64,000 nucleotides of DNA from an uncultured Eubacteriales bacterium (lineage in GTDB: Bacteria > Bacillota > Clostridia > Christensenellales > Aristaeellaceae), in contig CACYWL010000004.1 of NCBI GenBank assembly GCA_902778055.1, positions 406 to 64,405 on the forward strand, read 5' to 3'. Positions 1 through 7,241 of this stretch are shown here, in pieces. A model generated the notes under the pieces. That model worked only from the letters and a program-made list of their open reading frames with translations, had not been told where the DNA came from and did no database searches. Within the stretch, counting starts at the first letter, position 1, and each line of letters begins with the position of its first letter. The position numbers and the translations under genes are program-made.

Positions 1-5
1 GAAAT

Positions 6-40
6 AGGGCTAACTGATCTACACAAAATCAGTTAGCCCT
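6..40 (-). terminator. Hairpin, probable terminator at the window edge
   Basis: A 13-bp perfect inverted repeat (AGGGCTAACTGAT paired with ATCAGTTAGCCCT) sits just beyond the putative integrase tail at 46-108. It probably ends a minus-strand gene. The T-run is weak on both strands. Confidence 0.45.
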
Positions 41-45
41 CATTT

Positions 46-108
46 TCAGAATGATGGATTTTTGTTGCCAAATTGTTGCCACGCGGGACTTTGACCGCCA
101 GGAACCCC
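46..108 (-). pseudogene. Possible C-terminal remnant of a tyrosine integrase
   Basis: In the minus-strand frame ending at 46 the last residues read WQQFGNKNPSF, which resembles the tail of integrases from gut Firmicutes islands. An in-frame stop at 109-111 leaves only about 20 codons, so this is at most a remnant. A related block lies around 5370-5410: both read GTAAAATAAGG or TAAAATAAGG followed by a partly matching 20 bp. The assignment rests on recall of such tails, not on a domain, so it is weak. Confidence 0.25.
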
Positions 109-158
109 TTATTTTACGCGGGTTTCCGGATTTCAGCCTTTATTATCCGCAACATCAA

Positions 159-388
159 TAGTCGCGACTCCACACTGTGGAGCTCGCTCCTTTTCGGTTG
201 AGAATGACGCTGACGAAACTTCCGCCACTGGCGGTCGTCAGCGTCATTCCCACTCATTGCCACCAAAATGATTTTGCTAAATTTCTGTGATCTCTGGTGT
301 TCTGAGTGACTCTGTTTATTCAGATTATTCCTATTCTACTGGCTATCTTCGATTCTGTTATCATTTGGTTATCAACTGATAACAAATC
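159..388. repeat. Island-end repeat, copy 1
   Basis: This 230-bp block is homologous to 4829-5056. It holds, in order: the palindrome AGTCGCGACT (160-169), a hairpin CTCCAC-ACT-GTGGAG (168-182), a large inverted repeat (GAATGACGCTGACG at 202-215 with its complement at 236-249), the guaA-like 12-mer at 244-255, and a tail with paired TTATCA/TGATAA motifs (358-384). Between the two copies the stems differ in sequence but still pair. The layout is that of a left island end, an att core and a right island end. Confidence 0.75.
244..255. other. Putative att core matching the guaA 3' end (distal copy)
   Basis: TCATTCCCACTC is identical to the last 12 bases of guaA at 36472-36483 and to 4913-4924, all in the same orientation. 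The 3' end of guaA is a well-known integration site for islands. This copy is inferred to be the outer junction of the island at 244-4924. Confidence 0.6.
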
Positions 389-469
389 CGCACCGCAGAT
401 GAGGTTTAATCGCAGGAGAATTATAACCGATTACAACGTTGGAATCAAGCGAATCTCTCAGAAATCGGC

Positions 470-1078
470 TCACGAGGAATGATATGAGAAATGCTTGCAA
501 GCCAGTACACCGATAGGAAAGAAGTAAACGCACCAGAACAGCAGTGCGATACCTCCGCCGTTTCCGTTGTTGCCGTCAGCCATATGGGTGAACATACCGG
601 TCATCGGCATGAAGAAGCAGCTGAGGAAGAAAACACCGTGGATGATCATCAGCCGTTTCAGCCACAGATCCGGTTTATTCTTTGCCTGAATCGAGAGACC
701 GATGAAGAAGGTGGAAAGCGCCATGATGCCATAGCCCAGCAGATCATAATTGAATAGCAGGCCACCATTCTGGTAATTCAGTACTTTTGCAGCTTGACCA
801 TTCAGTTCTTCCAGGCGGACTGTGGTTGTCTGCGCATAATAGACCAGCAGGATCAGCACGGCATAGATAGCCGCCAGGATGAGCCCGATATTTGCGGAAA
901 CTTTTGTCTGTTCAGTACTCTCATGCTGGAATCCGGCGGACATCATGATATATCCGATCGGCAGAAACATACAGACCAAATAGGAACCGAAATGAAAGCC
1001 GCAGACGATACATACCGCGAAAAGAAACACCGTGACTGTCACAATGATTGCCCCGGCTTTTGATAAAAGTTGATTCAT
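470..1078 (-). CDS. Six-TM membrane protein of a TetR-controlled pair
   Basis: A 202-residue integral membrane protein of unknown family. Hydrophobic segments occur at about residues 8-28, 31-50, 62-82, 108-128, 142-160 and 175-195, with a hydrophilic loop rich in Asn and Gly (DGNNGNGGG) before the last one. Its start ATG overlaps the stop of the TetR gene by 4 bp, so the two are translationally coupled and share the operator-controlled promoter at 1729-1757. By analogy with similar pairs it may export or sense a toxic compound, but nothing in the sequence identifies a substrate. It lies in the small accessory island between the distal att-like cores. Confidence 0.8.
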   Translation of the reverse strand: MNQLLSKAGAIIVTVTVFLFAVCIVCGFHFGSYLVCMFLPIGYIMMSAGFQHESTEQTKVSANIGLILAAIYAVLILLVYYAQTTTVRLEELNGQAAKVLNYQNGGLLFNYDLLGYGIMALSTFFIGLSIQAKNKPDLWLKRLMIIHGVFFLSCFFMPMTGMFTHMADGNNGNGGGIALLFWCVYFFPIGVLACKHFSYHSS

Positions 1079-1692
1079 ACTGCCCTCCCGTAAAGCTTGT
1101 TGAATTGACGGATATGGTCTTCCAGAATCTGGACAGATTCTGCTTCCCGTTCCGGATCACGGTCGCAGACCGTCATCAGCGTATAGAACGGGGCATAAAA
1201 CTGAAGTGTCATGACCTCAACGTTGTCCGTTTGCAGAACGCCCTGATCAACTGCCTGTTTCAACAGCGCTGTGAAGTAAAACATCGGATCATCCATATAC
1301 TGGTGCATATAGGCGATAGCCAGGTCCTTGTTATGAAACTGCTCGATTGTCAGCATTTTCCGGATGCGCCTTGTGTAATCATCATGAAGCTGGTACAGGA
1401 ACAGATTGATGCCCAACCTGACCAGTTCTTCTTCCGGCAAACCGCTGTAAATTTCGGCGTCGACTATCGGATTGTTTCCCTGAATGTTCAGATGTTTGGC
1501 CTGCTCCAGAAAACGCCTGTGCATTTCCTCGATGATTGCGCCAAAGATCGCCTGTTTGCTTTTGTAATGCTTATACAGGGATGGCGCCTTGATGCCGACG
1601 CGCTCGGCAATCTCGCTGACAAAGACATTGGCATAGCCTTTTTCAGAAAACAGAGTCAGCGCTTCATCCAGGATCTTCTGTTTCGTGTCCAT
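1075..1692 (-). CDS. TetR/AcrR family transcriptional regulator
   Basis: A 205-residue protein of typical TetR length. The N-terminal helix-turn-helix is clear: KILDEALTLFSEKGY (residues 5-19), then VSEIAERVGIKAPSLYKHY, with the recognition helix ending in the usual LYKHYKSK. The C-terminal two thirds is the variable ligand-binding and dimerization half. The gene is first in a two-gene operon with the membrane protein, which it overlaps by 4 bp. A near-perfect promoter with two tandem palindromes lies directly upstream, so autorepression relieved by a ligand is likely. The ligand is unknown. Confidence 0.92.
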   Translation of the reverse strand: MDTKQKILDEALTLFSEKGYANVFVSEIAERVGIKAPSLYKHYKSKQAIFGAIIEEMHRRFLEQAKHLNIQGNNPIVDAEIYSGLPEEELVRLGINLFLYQLHDDYTRRIRKMLTIEQFHNKDLAIAYMHQYMDDPMFYFTALLKQAVDQGVLQTDNVEVMTLQFYAPFYTLMTVCDRDPEREAESVQILEDHIRQFNKLYGRAV

Positions 1693-1708
1693 GAATCCTC
1701 CTTCAAAC

Positions 1709-1757
1709 AGCTAAATCGAATTAGCCAAATTATAAGCTAATTGAAATTAGCTGTCAA
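1709..1757 (-). promoter_or_regulatory. TetR-family promoter with two tandem operators
   Basis: On the minus strand a consensus sigma-A promoter reads TTGACA (1752-1757), a 17-bp spacer, then TATAAT (1729-1734). Two palindromes AGCTAA-N6-TTAGCY lie at 1735-1752, filling the spacer, and at 1709-1726, downstream of the -10. Their centres are 26 bp apart. Bound repressor would block RNA polymerase directly. Confidence 0.85.
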
Positions 1758-1763
1758 GGCCTG

Positions 1764-1793
1764 AAAAAGCGGCTGCCATATCAGACAGCCGCT
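1764..1793 (-). terminator. Rho-independent terminator (minus strand)
   Basis: AGCGGCTG pairs with CAGCCGCT around a 10-nt loop and is followed on the minus strand by a run of five T. It ends transcription from the right (Nudix operon or the mini-ORF at 1803) before the tetR promoter. Confidence 0.7.
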
Positions 1794-1802
1794 GTGAATG
1801 CA

Positions 1803-1862
1803 TTACGCCTGTTTCAGCGGAACCCAGATCGAACTCTGGAGCCCTTCAATCCATCCCTGCAC
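1803..1862 (-). other. Mini-ORF or gene-tail remnant (19 codons)
   Basis: A GTG codon preceded by GGAAAGGAGTG opens a 19-codon frame ending IWVPLKQA, directly followed by a terminator. The ending resembles the C-terminus of GyrI-like ligand-binding domains, so it may be the stub of a deleted gene. It could also be chance. Confidence 0.25.
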
Positions 1863-1972
1863 TATGATCACTCCTTTCCGTTGCGTGATTAGTATATCAG
1901 GACAGGAAAGCGGATGCCCGACTTTCTGTGCTCTCCTTTGGCGGATTCAAACGGAGGAGACAGTTTTCATGA

Positions 1973-2422
1973 TTATTTCAGTACAGGCTTCCAGTCATCT
2001 GCGGCATCCAGATACAGTTCTGTGTATTCACTGTCCGCCATGATCCGCATCAGGCCATCCATATGCCAGATCCAGTTGGTTTTGAGTACTTCGTCCTTCT
2101 CCACCCAGAAAACCCGGCCTTCAGCAGACGATACCAGTTCCCCGGAGAACTGATTAGCCTTGAAAAGAAAGACAACATACCGGGAACCATCTTCGTTAAT
2201 CCATTCCTTTACGCCGCAAAGCTGAGGATGTTCGATCGTGAGTCCGGTTTCCTCCTTCATTTCGCGGATGACAGCATCAACAATCGGTTCATGCTCTTCC
2301 ACATGACCGCCGGGGAAGATGATTCCGTCAGCACCTTTACCGACTTTTTCCTCTACAAGCACTTTTGTGCCGTCCTGGATCATACACAAATTGGTGAGGA
2401 TGACTTTTTCTGCGTGTTCCAT
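1973..2422 (-). CDS. Nudix hydrolase (MutT-like)
   Basis: A 149-residue Nudix protein. The Nudix box is complete, with GGHVEEHE at about residues 38-45 continuing to REMKEETGL, giving the GX5EX7REUXEEXGU pattern with its metal-binding glutamates. The N-terminus (VILTNLCMIQDG) and the length match the 8-oxo-dGTP diphosphatase branch. Substrate cannot be read from sequence; an oxidized nucleotide is the usual guess. It follows the Cys-cluster gene after only 17 bp, so the two form an operon. Confidence 0.9.
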   Translation of the reverse strand: MEHAEKVILTNLCMIQDGTKVLVEEKVGKGADGIIFPGGHVEEHEPIVDAVIREMKEETGLTIEHPQLCGVKEWINEDGSRYVVFLFKANQFSGELVSSAEGRVFWVEKDEVLKTNWIWHMDGLMRIMADSEYTELYLDAADDWKPVLK

Positions 2423-2439
2423 TTTGATTCCGATCCTTT

Positions 2440-2958
2440 TTACCGTCTTGATTTCTTATGATAGACAAAGCCGTACTCATCCTTCAGTATTTCGAGCATT
2501 TCAAAAAGCACAGGACATACGGAAGCATTGCTTACAATTCCGAGCAGACTTTCCCAGCGATCTGGTCTTGCCGTAAACGGAAAATCGGCGCAATTGACAG
2601 GTTTGCAATCTCCAAGAAGGCAACTTCCGTCTTTCTGTAGAAAATCGCACGGCTTATGATTGGTATCATATGATCCTTCCTGATTTTGATGGAGATACTG
2701 TGCCTTGAAATCATCAGGGGGCATATTGAACTTCTCAGCACATTTCATTATGTCTTCATCGGACAGATTCCCCTGATACTCTTTGCAGCAGTTCCGGCAG
2801 GAATTGCAATCATAATTGGAAAACAGTTCATTGTGCAGTTTGAGAAATTGGGCATCCAATTCTTCGGGATTGGCATGATTTTTCAGATAGGTGCGGAATG
2901 CGTAGTTTTCATCTTTTTTTTGTTCTGCACGTGCTGCAACTTCATTTGGACCTATCAT
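2440..2958 (-). CDS. YkgJ-family cysteine-cluster protein
   Basis: A 172-residue protein with the YkgJ-type cluster. CNSCRNCCKEYQG (about residues 51-63) supplies four cysteines, and later CDFLQ, CLLGDC and NCADFPF complete a probable Zn or Fe-S site. The family is widespread, and its biochemical role is unknown. The start is supported by GGGAGGAG eight bases upstream. It is first in a two-gene operon with the Nudix gene, inside the small accessory island. Confidence 0.85.
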   Translation of the reverse strand: MIGPNEVAARAEQKKDENYAFRTYLKNHANPEELDAQFLKLHNELFSNYDCNSCRNCCKEYQGNLSDEDIMKCAEKFNMPPDDFKAQYLHQNQEGSYDTNHKPCDFLQKDGSCLLGDCKPVNCADFPFTARPDRWESLLGIVSNASVCPVLFEMLEILKDEYGFVYHKKSRR

Positions 2959-3047
2959 TTATGATTCTCCTCCCTTTATCATTTCTTTATCAGCGTGATA
3001 AAGAGGCTGTTTTGCTGTGGATCGAGAGGTTAATTTCATTGGAATTG

Positions 3048-4460
3048 TTACTGCTTTTGTTTTCCGGCGTGTGGCTGAAAAATGTCTTCCAGCGTAATCA
3101 GATGAATGTGTTGATCATGAATGGCACATATCTCCTCTGTAAAGCCGGATCGGGAAACGAGGTAATAATCAATCACATCATATTGGGCGAAAAGGGAAAG
3201 GCTTTCACGCATGTGATCAAGCATCGTCATACTGAACGGCGTTTTCCTGTACTTGCATTCCACGGCCAGCAGGTGGTTTTTCTGTTTTCCGATCCCTTCT
3301 GCAAGACCATCAAGCTCAACGGAGCGGCCGAGCCGGGAATTCTCCACCGTGTAATTGCGAATCGGGCCATAGTTAACAGGCAGTTTTCCCTCACGATTCC
3401 GTTCTTCCAGCCAGAGCAGGGCTACATCTTCAAAGGATCGGGCTGTAAAATCCTGGATTCCCTCCAGAGCTTCACGGAAAAGCATTTCCCCAAAACCATT
3501 CTGAATCACGTCTCGCTGGTCAAAGATGAACCGGTACCAGAAGCGAAGCAGGCTGTCAGCCACCGCATAGTAGTTGGTTTTCTTGTTTCGGATGAAGGAT
3601 TCCCGTCGTTCAAGCACCTGCATCTGTACGAGCGATGACAGATATTTCGCCACATAATTATTCTCGACGCCGACCGCTTCTGCGATCTCTTTACTGAAGC
3701 GCTTACCCCGCGCAACTGCCTGAAGAATCGAATTGTACATATTCTGCTCGGAGACGCCGACCGGCATGATTTTCTCCGGCGCATCCAGCAGGGTTCCGTA
3801 TTTGCTGTAGAGCAGCTGACGGACATTTTCCTGAAAAGAAACCGAGTGATCAATCATGCCAAGATAGTAGGGATGCGGGCCAAAGAGACCGAGATACTGA
3901 ACCTGCTCTTCGATGGATCTGTCTTCGACGAAGGCTCTTGCTTCATGGAAGGGCATCTTTTCCAGATGAATCTGAAAAGTGGCACGCTGATACAACGGAT
4001 CATTCCGGTTGTTCAGGATTTCTTCCATGAAGGATACATTGCTGCCGGAGAGAATCAACATCAGCCGGGCCTGCCTGAAGACACCATCCACAAAGAACTG
4101 CAGCAGGGACAGAAGGGACTGGTTCTTCTGGCACAGGTAGGCAATCTCATCGATGATCAAAACCATCCGCCCGCTACTCGCGTCGGATGCGATACTCTCA
4201 AACGCGTCAGAAAATGACTCATACCGAACATGCTCATCCATTCCCCGGAAGCGGCGGTATTCGCGGCTGAAAGCGGAGAGGTTGTCCTTTTCATCTGCCT
4301 TGCGGGCCTGAAAATAAAACGCCTTCTTTCCCTTGATGAACTCCTGAAGCATTGTTGTTTTGCCAATCCGGCGGGTTCCATAGACCACACCGAATTCAAA
4401 CCGGTCGCCTGCCCAGCGTCGTTCCAACTCGGCCAGCTCAGATTCTCTCCCGACAAACAT
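3048..4460 (-). CDS. AAA ATPase with DUF234-type C-terminal domain
   Basis: A 470-residue ATPase of the archaeal-type ATPase/DUF234 family. MFVGRESELAELERRW opens the protein, Walker A is GTRRIGKTT (about residues 29-37), and Walker B is MVLIIDEIAYL. A winged-helix part follows (EIAEAVGVENNYVAKYL), and the C-terminal DUF234 region carries a nuclease-like LLAVECKYRKTPFS motif in which Glu and Lys resemble a PD-(D/E)XK core. Such proteins are often mobile-island cargo with a suspected toxin or defence role, though none is proven here. It has its own promoter and no partner gene. Confidence 0.88.
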   Translation of the reverse strand: MFVGRESELAELERRWAGDRFEFGVVYGTRRIGKTTMLQEFIKGKKAFYFQARKADEKDNLSAFSREYRRFRGMDEHVRYESFSDAFESIASDASSGRMVLIIDEIAYLCQKNQSLLSLLQFFVDGVFRQARLMLILSGSNVSFMEEILNNRNDPLYQRATFQIHLEKMPFHEARAFVEDRSIEEQVQYLGLFGPHPYYLGMIDHSVSFQENVRQLLYSKYGTLLDAPEKIMPVGVSEQNMYNSILQAVARGKRFSKEIAEAVGVENNYVAKYLSSLVQMQVLERRESFIRNKKTNYYAVADSLLRFWYRFIFDQRDVIQNGFGEMLFREALEGIQDFTARSFEDVALLWLEERNREGKLPVNYGPIRNYTVENSRLGRSVELDGLAEGIGKQKNHLLAVECKYRKTPFSMTMLDHMRESLSLFAQYDVIDYYLVSRSGFTEEICAIHDQHIHLITLEDIFQPHAGKQKQ

Positions 4461-4519
4461 GCACTTTCCTCACAATCTCTTTCATCAACCGATGAGTTGT
4501 CAACTTACAGGTTGATAAT

Positions 4520-4548
4520 ATTGTATTCAATAGAGAAATCTTTGTCAA
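4520..4548 (-). promoter_or_regulatory. Promoter of the DUF234 ATPase
   Basis: On the minus strand TTGACA (4543-4548), a 17-bp spacer and TACAAT (4520-4525) form a near-consensus promoter 60 bp upstream of the start codon. Confidence 0.7.
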
Positions 4549-4586
4549 GTATGTAATCCAGTTCCCAAAGGTCTTGAATCAGGAAA

Positions 4587-4629
4587 GCAAAATGGGTCAC
4601 TTATCTGTCCCATTCCTGACCCATTTTGC
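4587..4629. repeat. 13-bp inverted repeat
   Basis: GCAAAATGGGTCA and its exact complement TGACCCATTTTGC are separated by 17 bp. No T-run follows, so it is not an obvious terminator. It lies in a gene-free stretch. Confidence 0.5.
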
Positions 4630-4640
4630 ACACGTAATAC

Positions 4641-4669
4641 AACCAGAGCTTGTGCTCTGTGGTTGTGGG
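4641..4669. repeat. Hairpin shared with the relaxase downstream region
   Basis: AACCAGAGC-TTGT-GCTCTGTGGTT followed by GTGGG. The same structure and the same TGTGGTTGTGG flank occur at 31578-31605, where the stem is AGATC/GATCT instead of AGAGC/GCTCT. This is a compensatory change, so it looks like a conserved element, possibly a transfer-origin relic. Confidence 0.45.
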
Positions 4670-4828
4670 GTATTATTGGCGTTATACCCCGTTTCAGCTG
4701 TTGATGAGATACGAAGAAGATCCCTGCGCATGTTGGCTGGTATGTGATACCAGCTTTTCAGGTGCAGGGGAGAGTTTACAGTGAATGGTCTGCTGAAGCT
4801 TTGTATCGGCTTACTTCTGCAAACTATA

Positions 4829-5056
4829 TAGTCGCGACTCCCCACAGGGGAGCTCGCTCCTTAATGTTCGGGAATGATTTTTCGAAATACCCGCCACAGG
4901 TGGACGAAAAAATCATTCCCACTCTCTCAGACTTAACACATTATGTATAATTTCTGTGTGTCTGATTCCAAGTGGTGACTCTGATTCTCTGTGGTATTCC
5001 TATTCCACTGCCTGCACAACCTCCGGTTATCATTTTGTTATCAGGGTGATAACAAG
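4829..5056. repeat. Island-end repeat, copy 2
   Basis: Homologue of 159-388 with the same order of parts: AGTCGCGACT, hairpin CTCCCC-ACA-GGGGAG (4838-4852), a large inverted repeat (GGGAATGATTTTTCG at 4870-4884 against 4905-4920), the 12-bp core (4913-4924), and a tail ending in GGTTATCATTTTGTTATCAG. The right tail also resembles 36396-36415 next to guaA. It is read as the junction between two tandem islands. Confidence 0.75.
4913..4924. other. Putative att core matching the guaA 3' end (middle copy)
   Basis: TCATTCCCACTC is a direct repeat of 36472-36483. With that copy it would bound a 31.5-kb island containing the xylan locus and the integrase module. Confidence 0.6.
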
Positions 5057-5723
5057 GAGGATTGCTTTGCTATGGCGGATTGAGGATTTCCACAGGTATA
5101 GTATAGCGCAGAACAGATGCTGACGCAAGAGAAAAGACATTTCGAGAATCAATGCATTTGTAATCTGCCCAAGTACATATTGCAATTTGTAAATATGAAA
5201 ATATCAACAGCGGCGATACTGATACGTTTCTTATACTTTTCTTTCGTGCAATACTGGCTGTTCATTGGAAGTCTCAGAAGTCATGGGACAGAATTGAGTG
5301 ACAACTCATATCAGATGGCAGTCTGACTGATTCTTAGGAGTGCCAAAAAGCGTTCGCCTTTGAGGCCCTTCGACAACCATGGAGTGCCTTATTTTACTGG
5401 ATTTCTAACGTTTTTGAGTGTTCGCATTTCCCTCCAAAATACCCCGGTTTTCCCCGGGTGAAATTAGCAGAGTGTTAGCAGAGCTAATTTTTCTGGGGGG
5501 GGGACAAAAAACCAGCCGAATCCAAAATTAGCACAAAGCGCGTTTCACAAATTATGTATTCATAATTATGGCCATAATTATTATGTGAGTGAAAGTGCCT
5601 TGTGATCCCATCATCCTGAAAAAGAGAGAACCCCGTCGGATTTGGACTGTATCCCGTTAAGCAGACAATGAAATAAAAGGCCTCCTGTTGTAGAATGCCC
5701 GACAGGGCAAGAAGCGCATTCCC
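5057..5723. other. Gene-free stretch with decayed element ends
   Basis: No supportable gene. It contains a block near 5370-5410 related to the region at about 95-130, a repeated GAGTGCC, tandem TTAGCAGAG-like words around 5465-5490, a run of nine G, and a perfect 20-bp palindrome at 5562-5581. It looks like eroded mobile-element DNA. Confidence 0.4.
5562..5581. repeat. Perfect 20-bp palindrome
   Basis: ATAATTATGGCCATAATTAT is its own complement. No gene starts nearby, so its role is unknown. Confidence 0.5.
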
Positions 5724-6489
5724 ATGGTGCATGAGGGCCCGGAAGCGCGCGCCATGGAGCAACGAGGCATCCCGGCAGAAGTGAGCGAGCGGAATCGTGA
5801 AATCCGAGCGCAGAACAGGCAGCTTGACCAGATGCAGGCACGGCTGGCCCGGCTGAATGCCTGGGCAAGGGATGAGAAAAAGACGGACGAAACGCTAATT
5901 GCCCAGGATGAGGATGTCTCCAATCTGTATCTGCGTTATGTTCTGGCCTCCCGTATCTTTGAATCCACCGTGCCGCCCAACCGGAAGGATCGCCGTCTGG
6001 AGGAAGCGACCGGCCTGATGGTCGTCATGAGCGATTACAACATTACTGACGCGGCGTCCTATGCCGAGGCAGTCAAACAGGCCAATGCGAAGTTTTACAA
6101 TCTGCGCAACCGACGGAAGGAAAACGCAGAACTGTCCAGCGCAGTAGGTGCGCGCATACACGCTTATGAGGACAGGAAGAAGTATCAGAAGTATTACAGC
6201 GCTTGGAGCAAACTGTCCGGCAGCAAGGCCAGCGCTTACGAGCGGGAGCATGCGTTTGAGCTGCACAAGTATCGGCAAGCGGACGATGCGCTGAATCGCT
6301 GGGGGGGCTGACGGAGAACGAATCGACAACAAGGGCTGGCAGACGGTGATGAAGCATCTCAATAAGGAGCGGTTTGCGCTTGACCTTGAGCTGCAAGGGC
6401 AAAAGGAGAATATCCGCAGACTGGAAGTAGTCAAACGGGAGTTCATCCGTGAGAAAAAGAGGGCGCAACCAGAAAGGGTCGTAAGATAA
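5724..6489 (+). pseudogene. MobA/MobL-type relaxase, 3' fragment with frameshift
   Basis: The translation begins HEGPEARAMEQRGI, then ERNREIRAQNRQLDQ, the signature stretch that follows the catalytic domain of MobA/MobL relaxases. A coiled-coil-rich tail follows. The catalytic HUH part is missing upstream. A seven-G run at about 6302-6308 shifts the frame: the original frame stops at 6311, and the next frame continues with family-like sequence (WQTVMKHLNKERFALDLE) to a stop at 6489. It is a dead remnant of a mobilizable element, directly abutting a truncated group II intron on the opposite strand. Confidence 0.75.
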
Positions 6490-6924
6490 AGCATGAGCAT
6501 AGGCTTGTATTGGTTCCGCCCTCCCCTTGAGTTTTTCCCTCCCAAAGTACTATGGCTTGGGCTGACTTCTGCGCGTTCAGCATGGCTTTCCTATATGGCC
6601 ATGGTTACGCCTTTCGGCGCGTTCCGCGCAGACCTCCCCGGGTACCACACGTTTCTTTCCCTCCATCTACCTGCCGCATTTACCACATGCGATTCCGTGC
6701 AGCTATTGGGCTTTGGCTTGTGTAGCAGCCTTACCCTCGCATATAGCCTTCTATGCGGTTTCTGTTCGTGAGGCCAGAGGTTTGCCTGTGGTTAGGCTGT
6801 TCCCACATCCGGCTTCCTTCGGATTCCACCTCGCGATGGATATCCTTGCCTTCGGCTATCTCCTTCCCGCTGCCGGGCGGATTCGGGTCTTGCACCCTTT
6901 AGAAACGTGCGCCGCCGGGCGCAC
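6490..6924 (-). ncRNA. Class IIC group II intron, 5' fragment (domains I to III)
   Basis: Read on the minus strand from 6924, the DNA starts GTGCGCCCGGCGGCGCAC and continues with motifs of class IIC ribozymes such as the Oceanobacillus iheyensis intron: a GGGTGCAAGACCCGAA-like stem, GGTGGAATCCGAAGGAAGC, GGTACCCGGGGAGGTCTG, CAGAAGTCAGCC with CATAGTAC, and a GGAGGGCGGAACCA-type ending. The 5' boundary lies directly behind a terminator-like hairpin (6928-6966), the preferred insertion site of this class. The reverse-transcriptase ORF and domains V and VI are absent. The truncation point meets the relaxase fragment at about 6489. Confidence 0.82.
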
Positions 6925-6927
6925 AAA

Positions 6928-6966
6928 ATAACCACCCAAGCTTCGTATCAAAACTTGGGTGGTTAT
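6928..6966 (-). terminator. Hairpin used as group II intron insertion site
   Basis: ATAACCACCCAAG pairs exactly with CTTGGGTGGTTAT. On the minus strand it is followed by TTT and then the intron 5' end at 6924. Its original gene is not recognisable. Confidence 0.65.
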
Positions 6967-7021
6967 ATGTGTCTGCACCGATATTTTGATACAAGCTACG
7001 ATTACCGGCTCGACTGATTCA

Positions 7022-7063
7022 GGGTGTTCAAGGGGTGTGCCATTACACTCCCCTTGAACACCC
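7022..7063. terminator. Long hairpin, possible terminator
   Basis: GGGTGTTCAAGGGG pairs exactly with CCCCTTGAACACCC (14 bp) around a short loop. No T-run is visible. The surrounding 6967-7180 has no identifiable gene. Confidence 0.4.
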
Positions 7064-7181
7064 ATGAGCGCTCTTGCTCTCCCAGTCCACACCATTCTTC
7101 GTCCCCGGACGATCGACGCTGCAGATCACAACCGAACCCTTGATCCCACAGGTCACGCCTTCCTATAGTATCCGGAAATGC

Positions 7182-7219
7182 GATCAGCCGCGGCGCTTCT
7201 GCTCACACCGCGGCTGATC
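7182..7219 (-). terminator. Terminator of uxuA-uxuB
   Basis: GATCAGCCGCGG pairs with CCGCGGCTGATC, 12 bp, starting 23 bp beyond the uxuB stop. The T-tract is weak (GCATTTCC). Confidence 0.6.
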
Positions 7220-7241
7220 ATATATCGAAGGAGGGAAGCTC

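Noticed and set aside
6493..6931. Two short plus-strand reading frames
   Set aside because: They lie on the complement of the group II intron fragment. The RNA motifs explain the conservation better.
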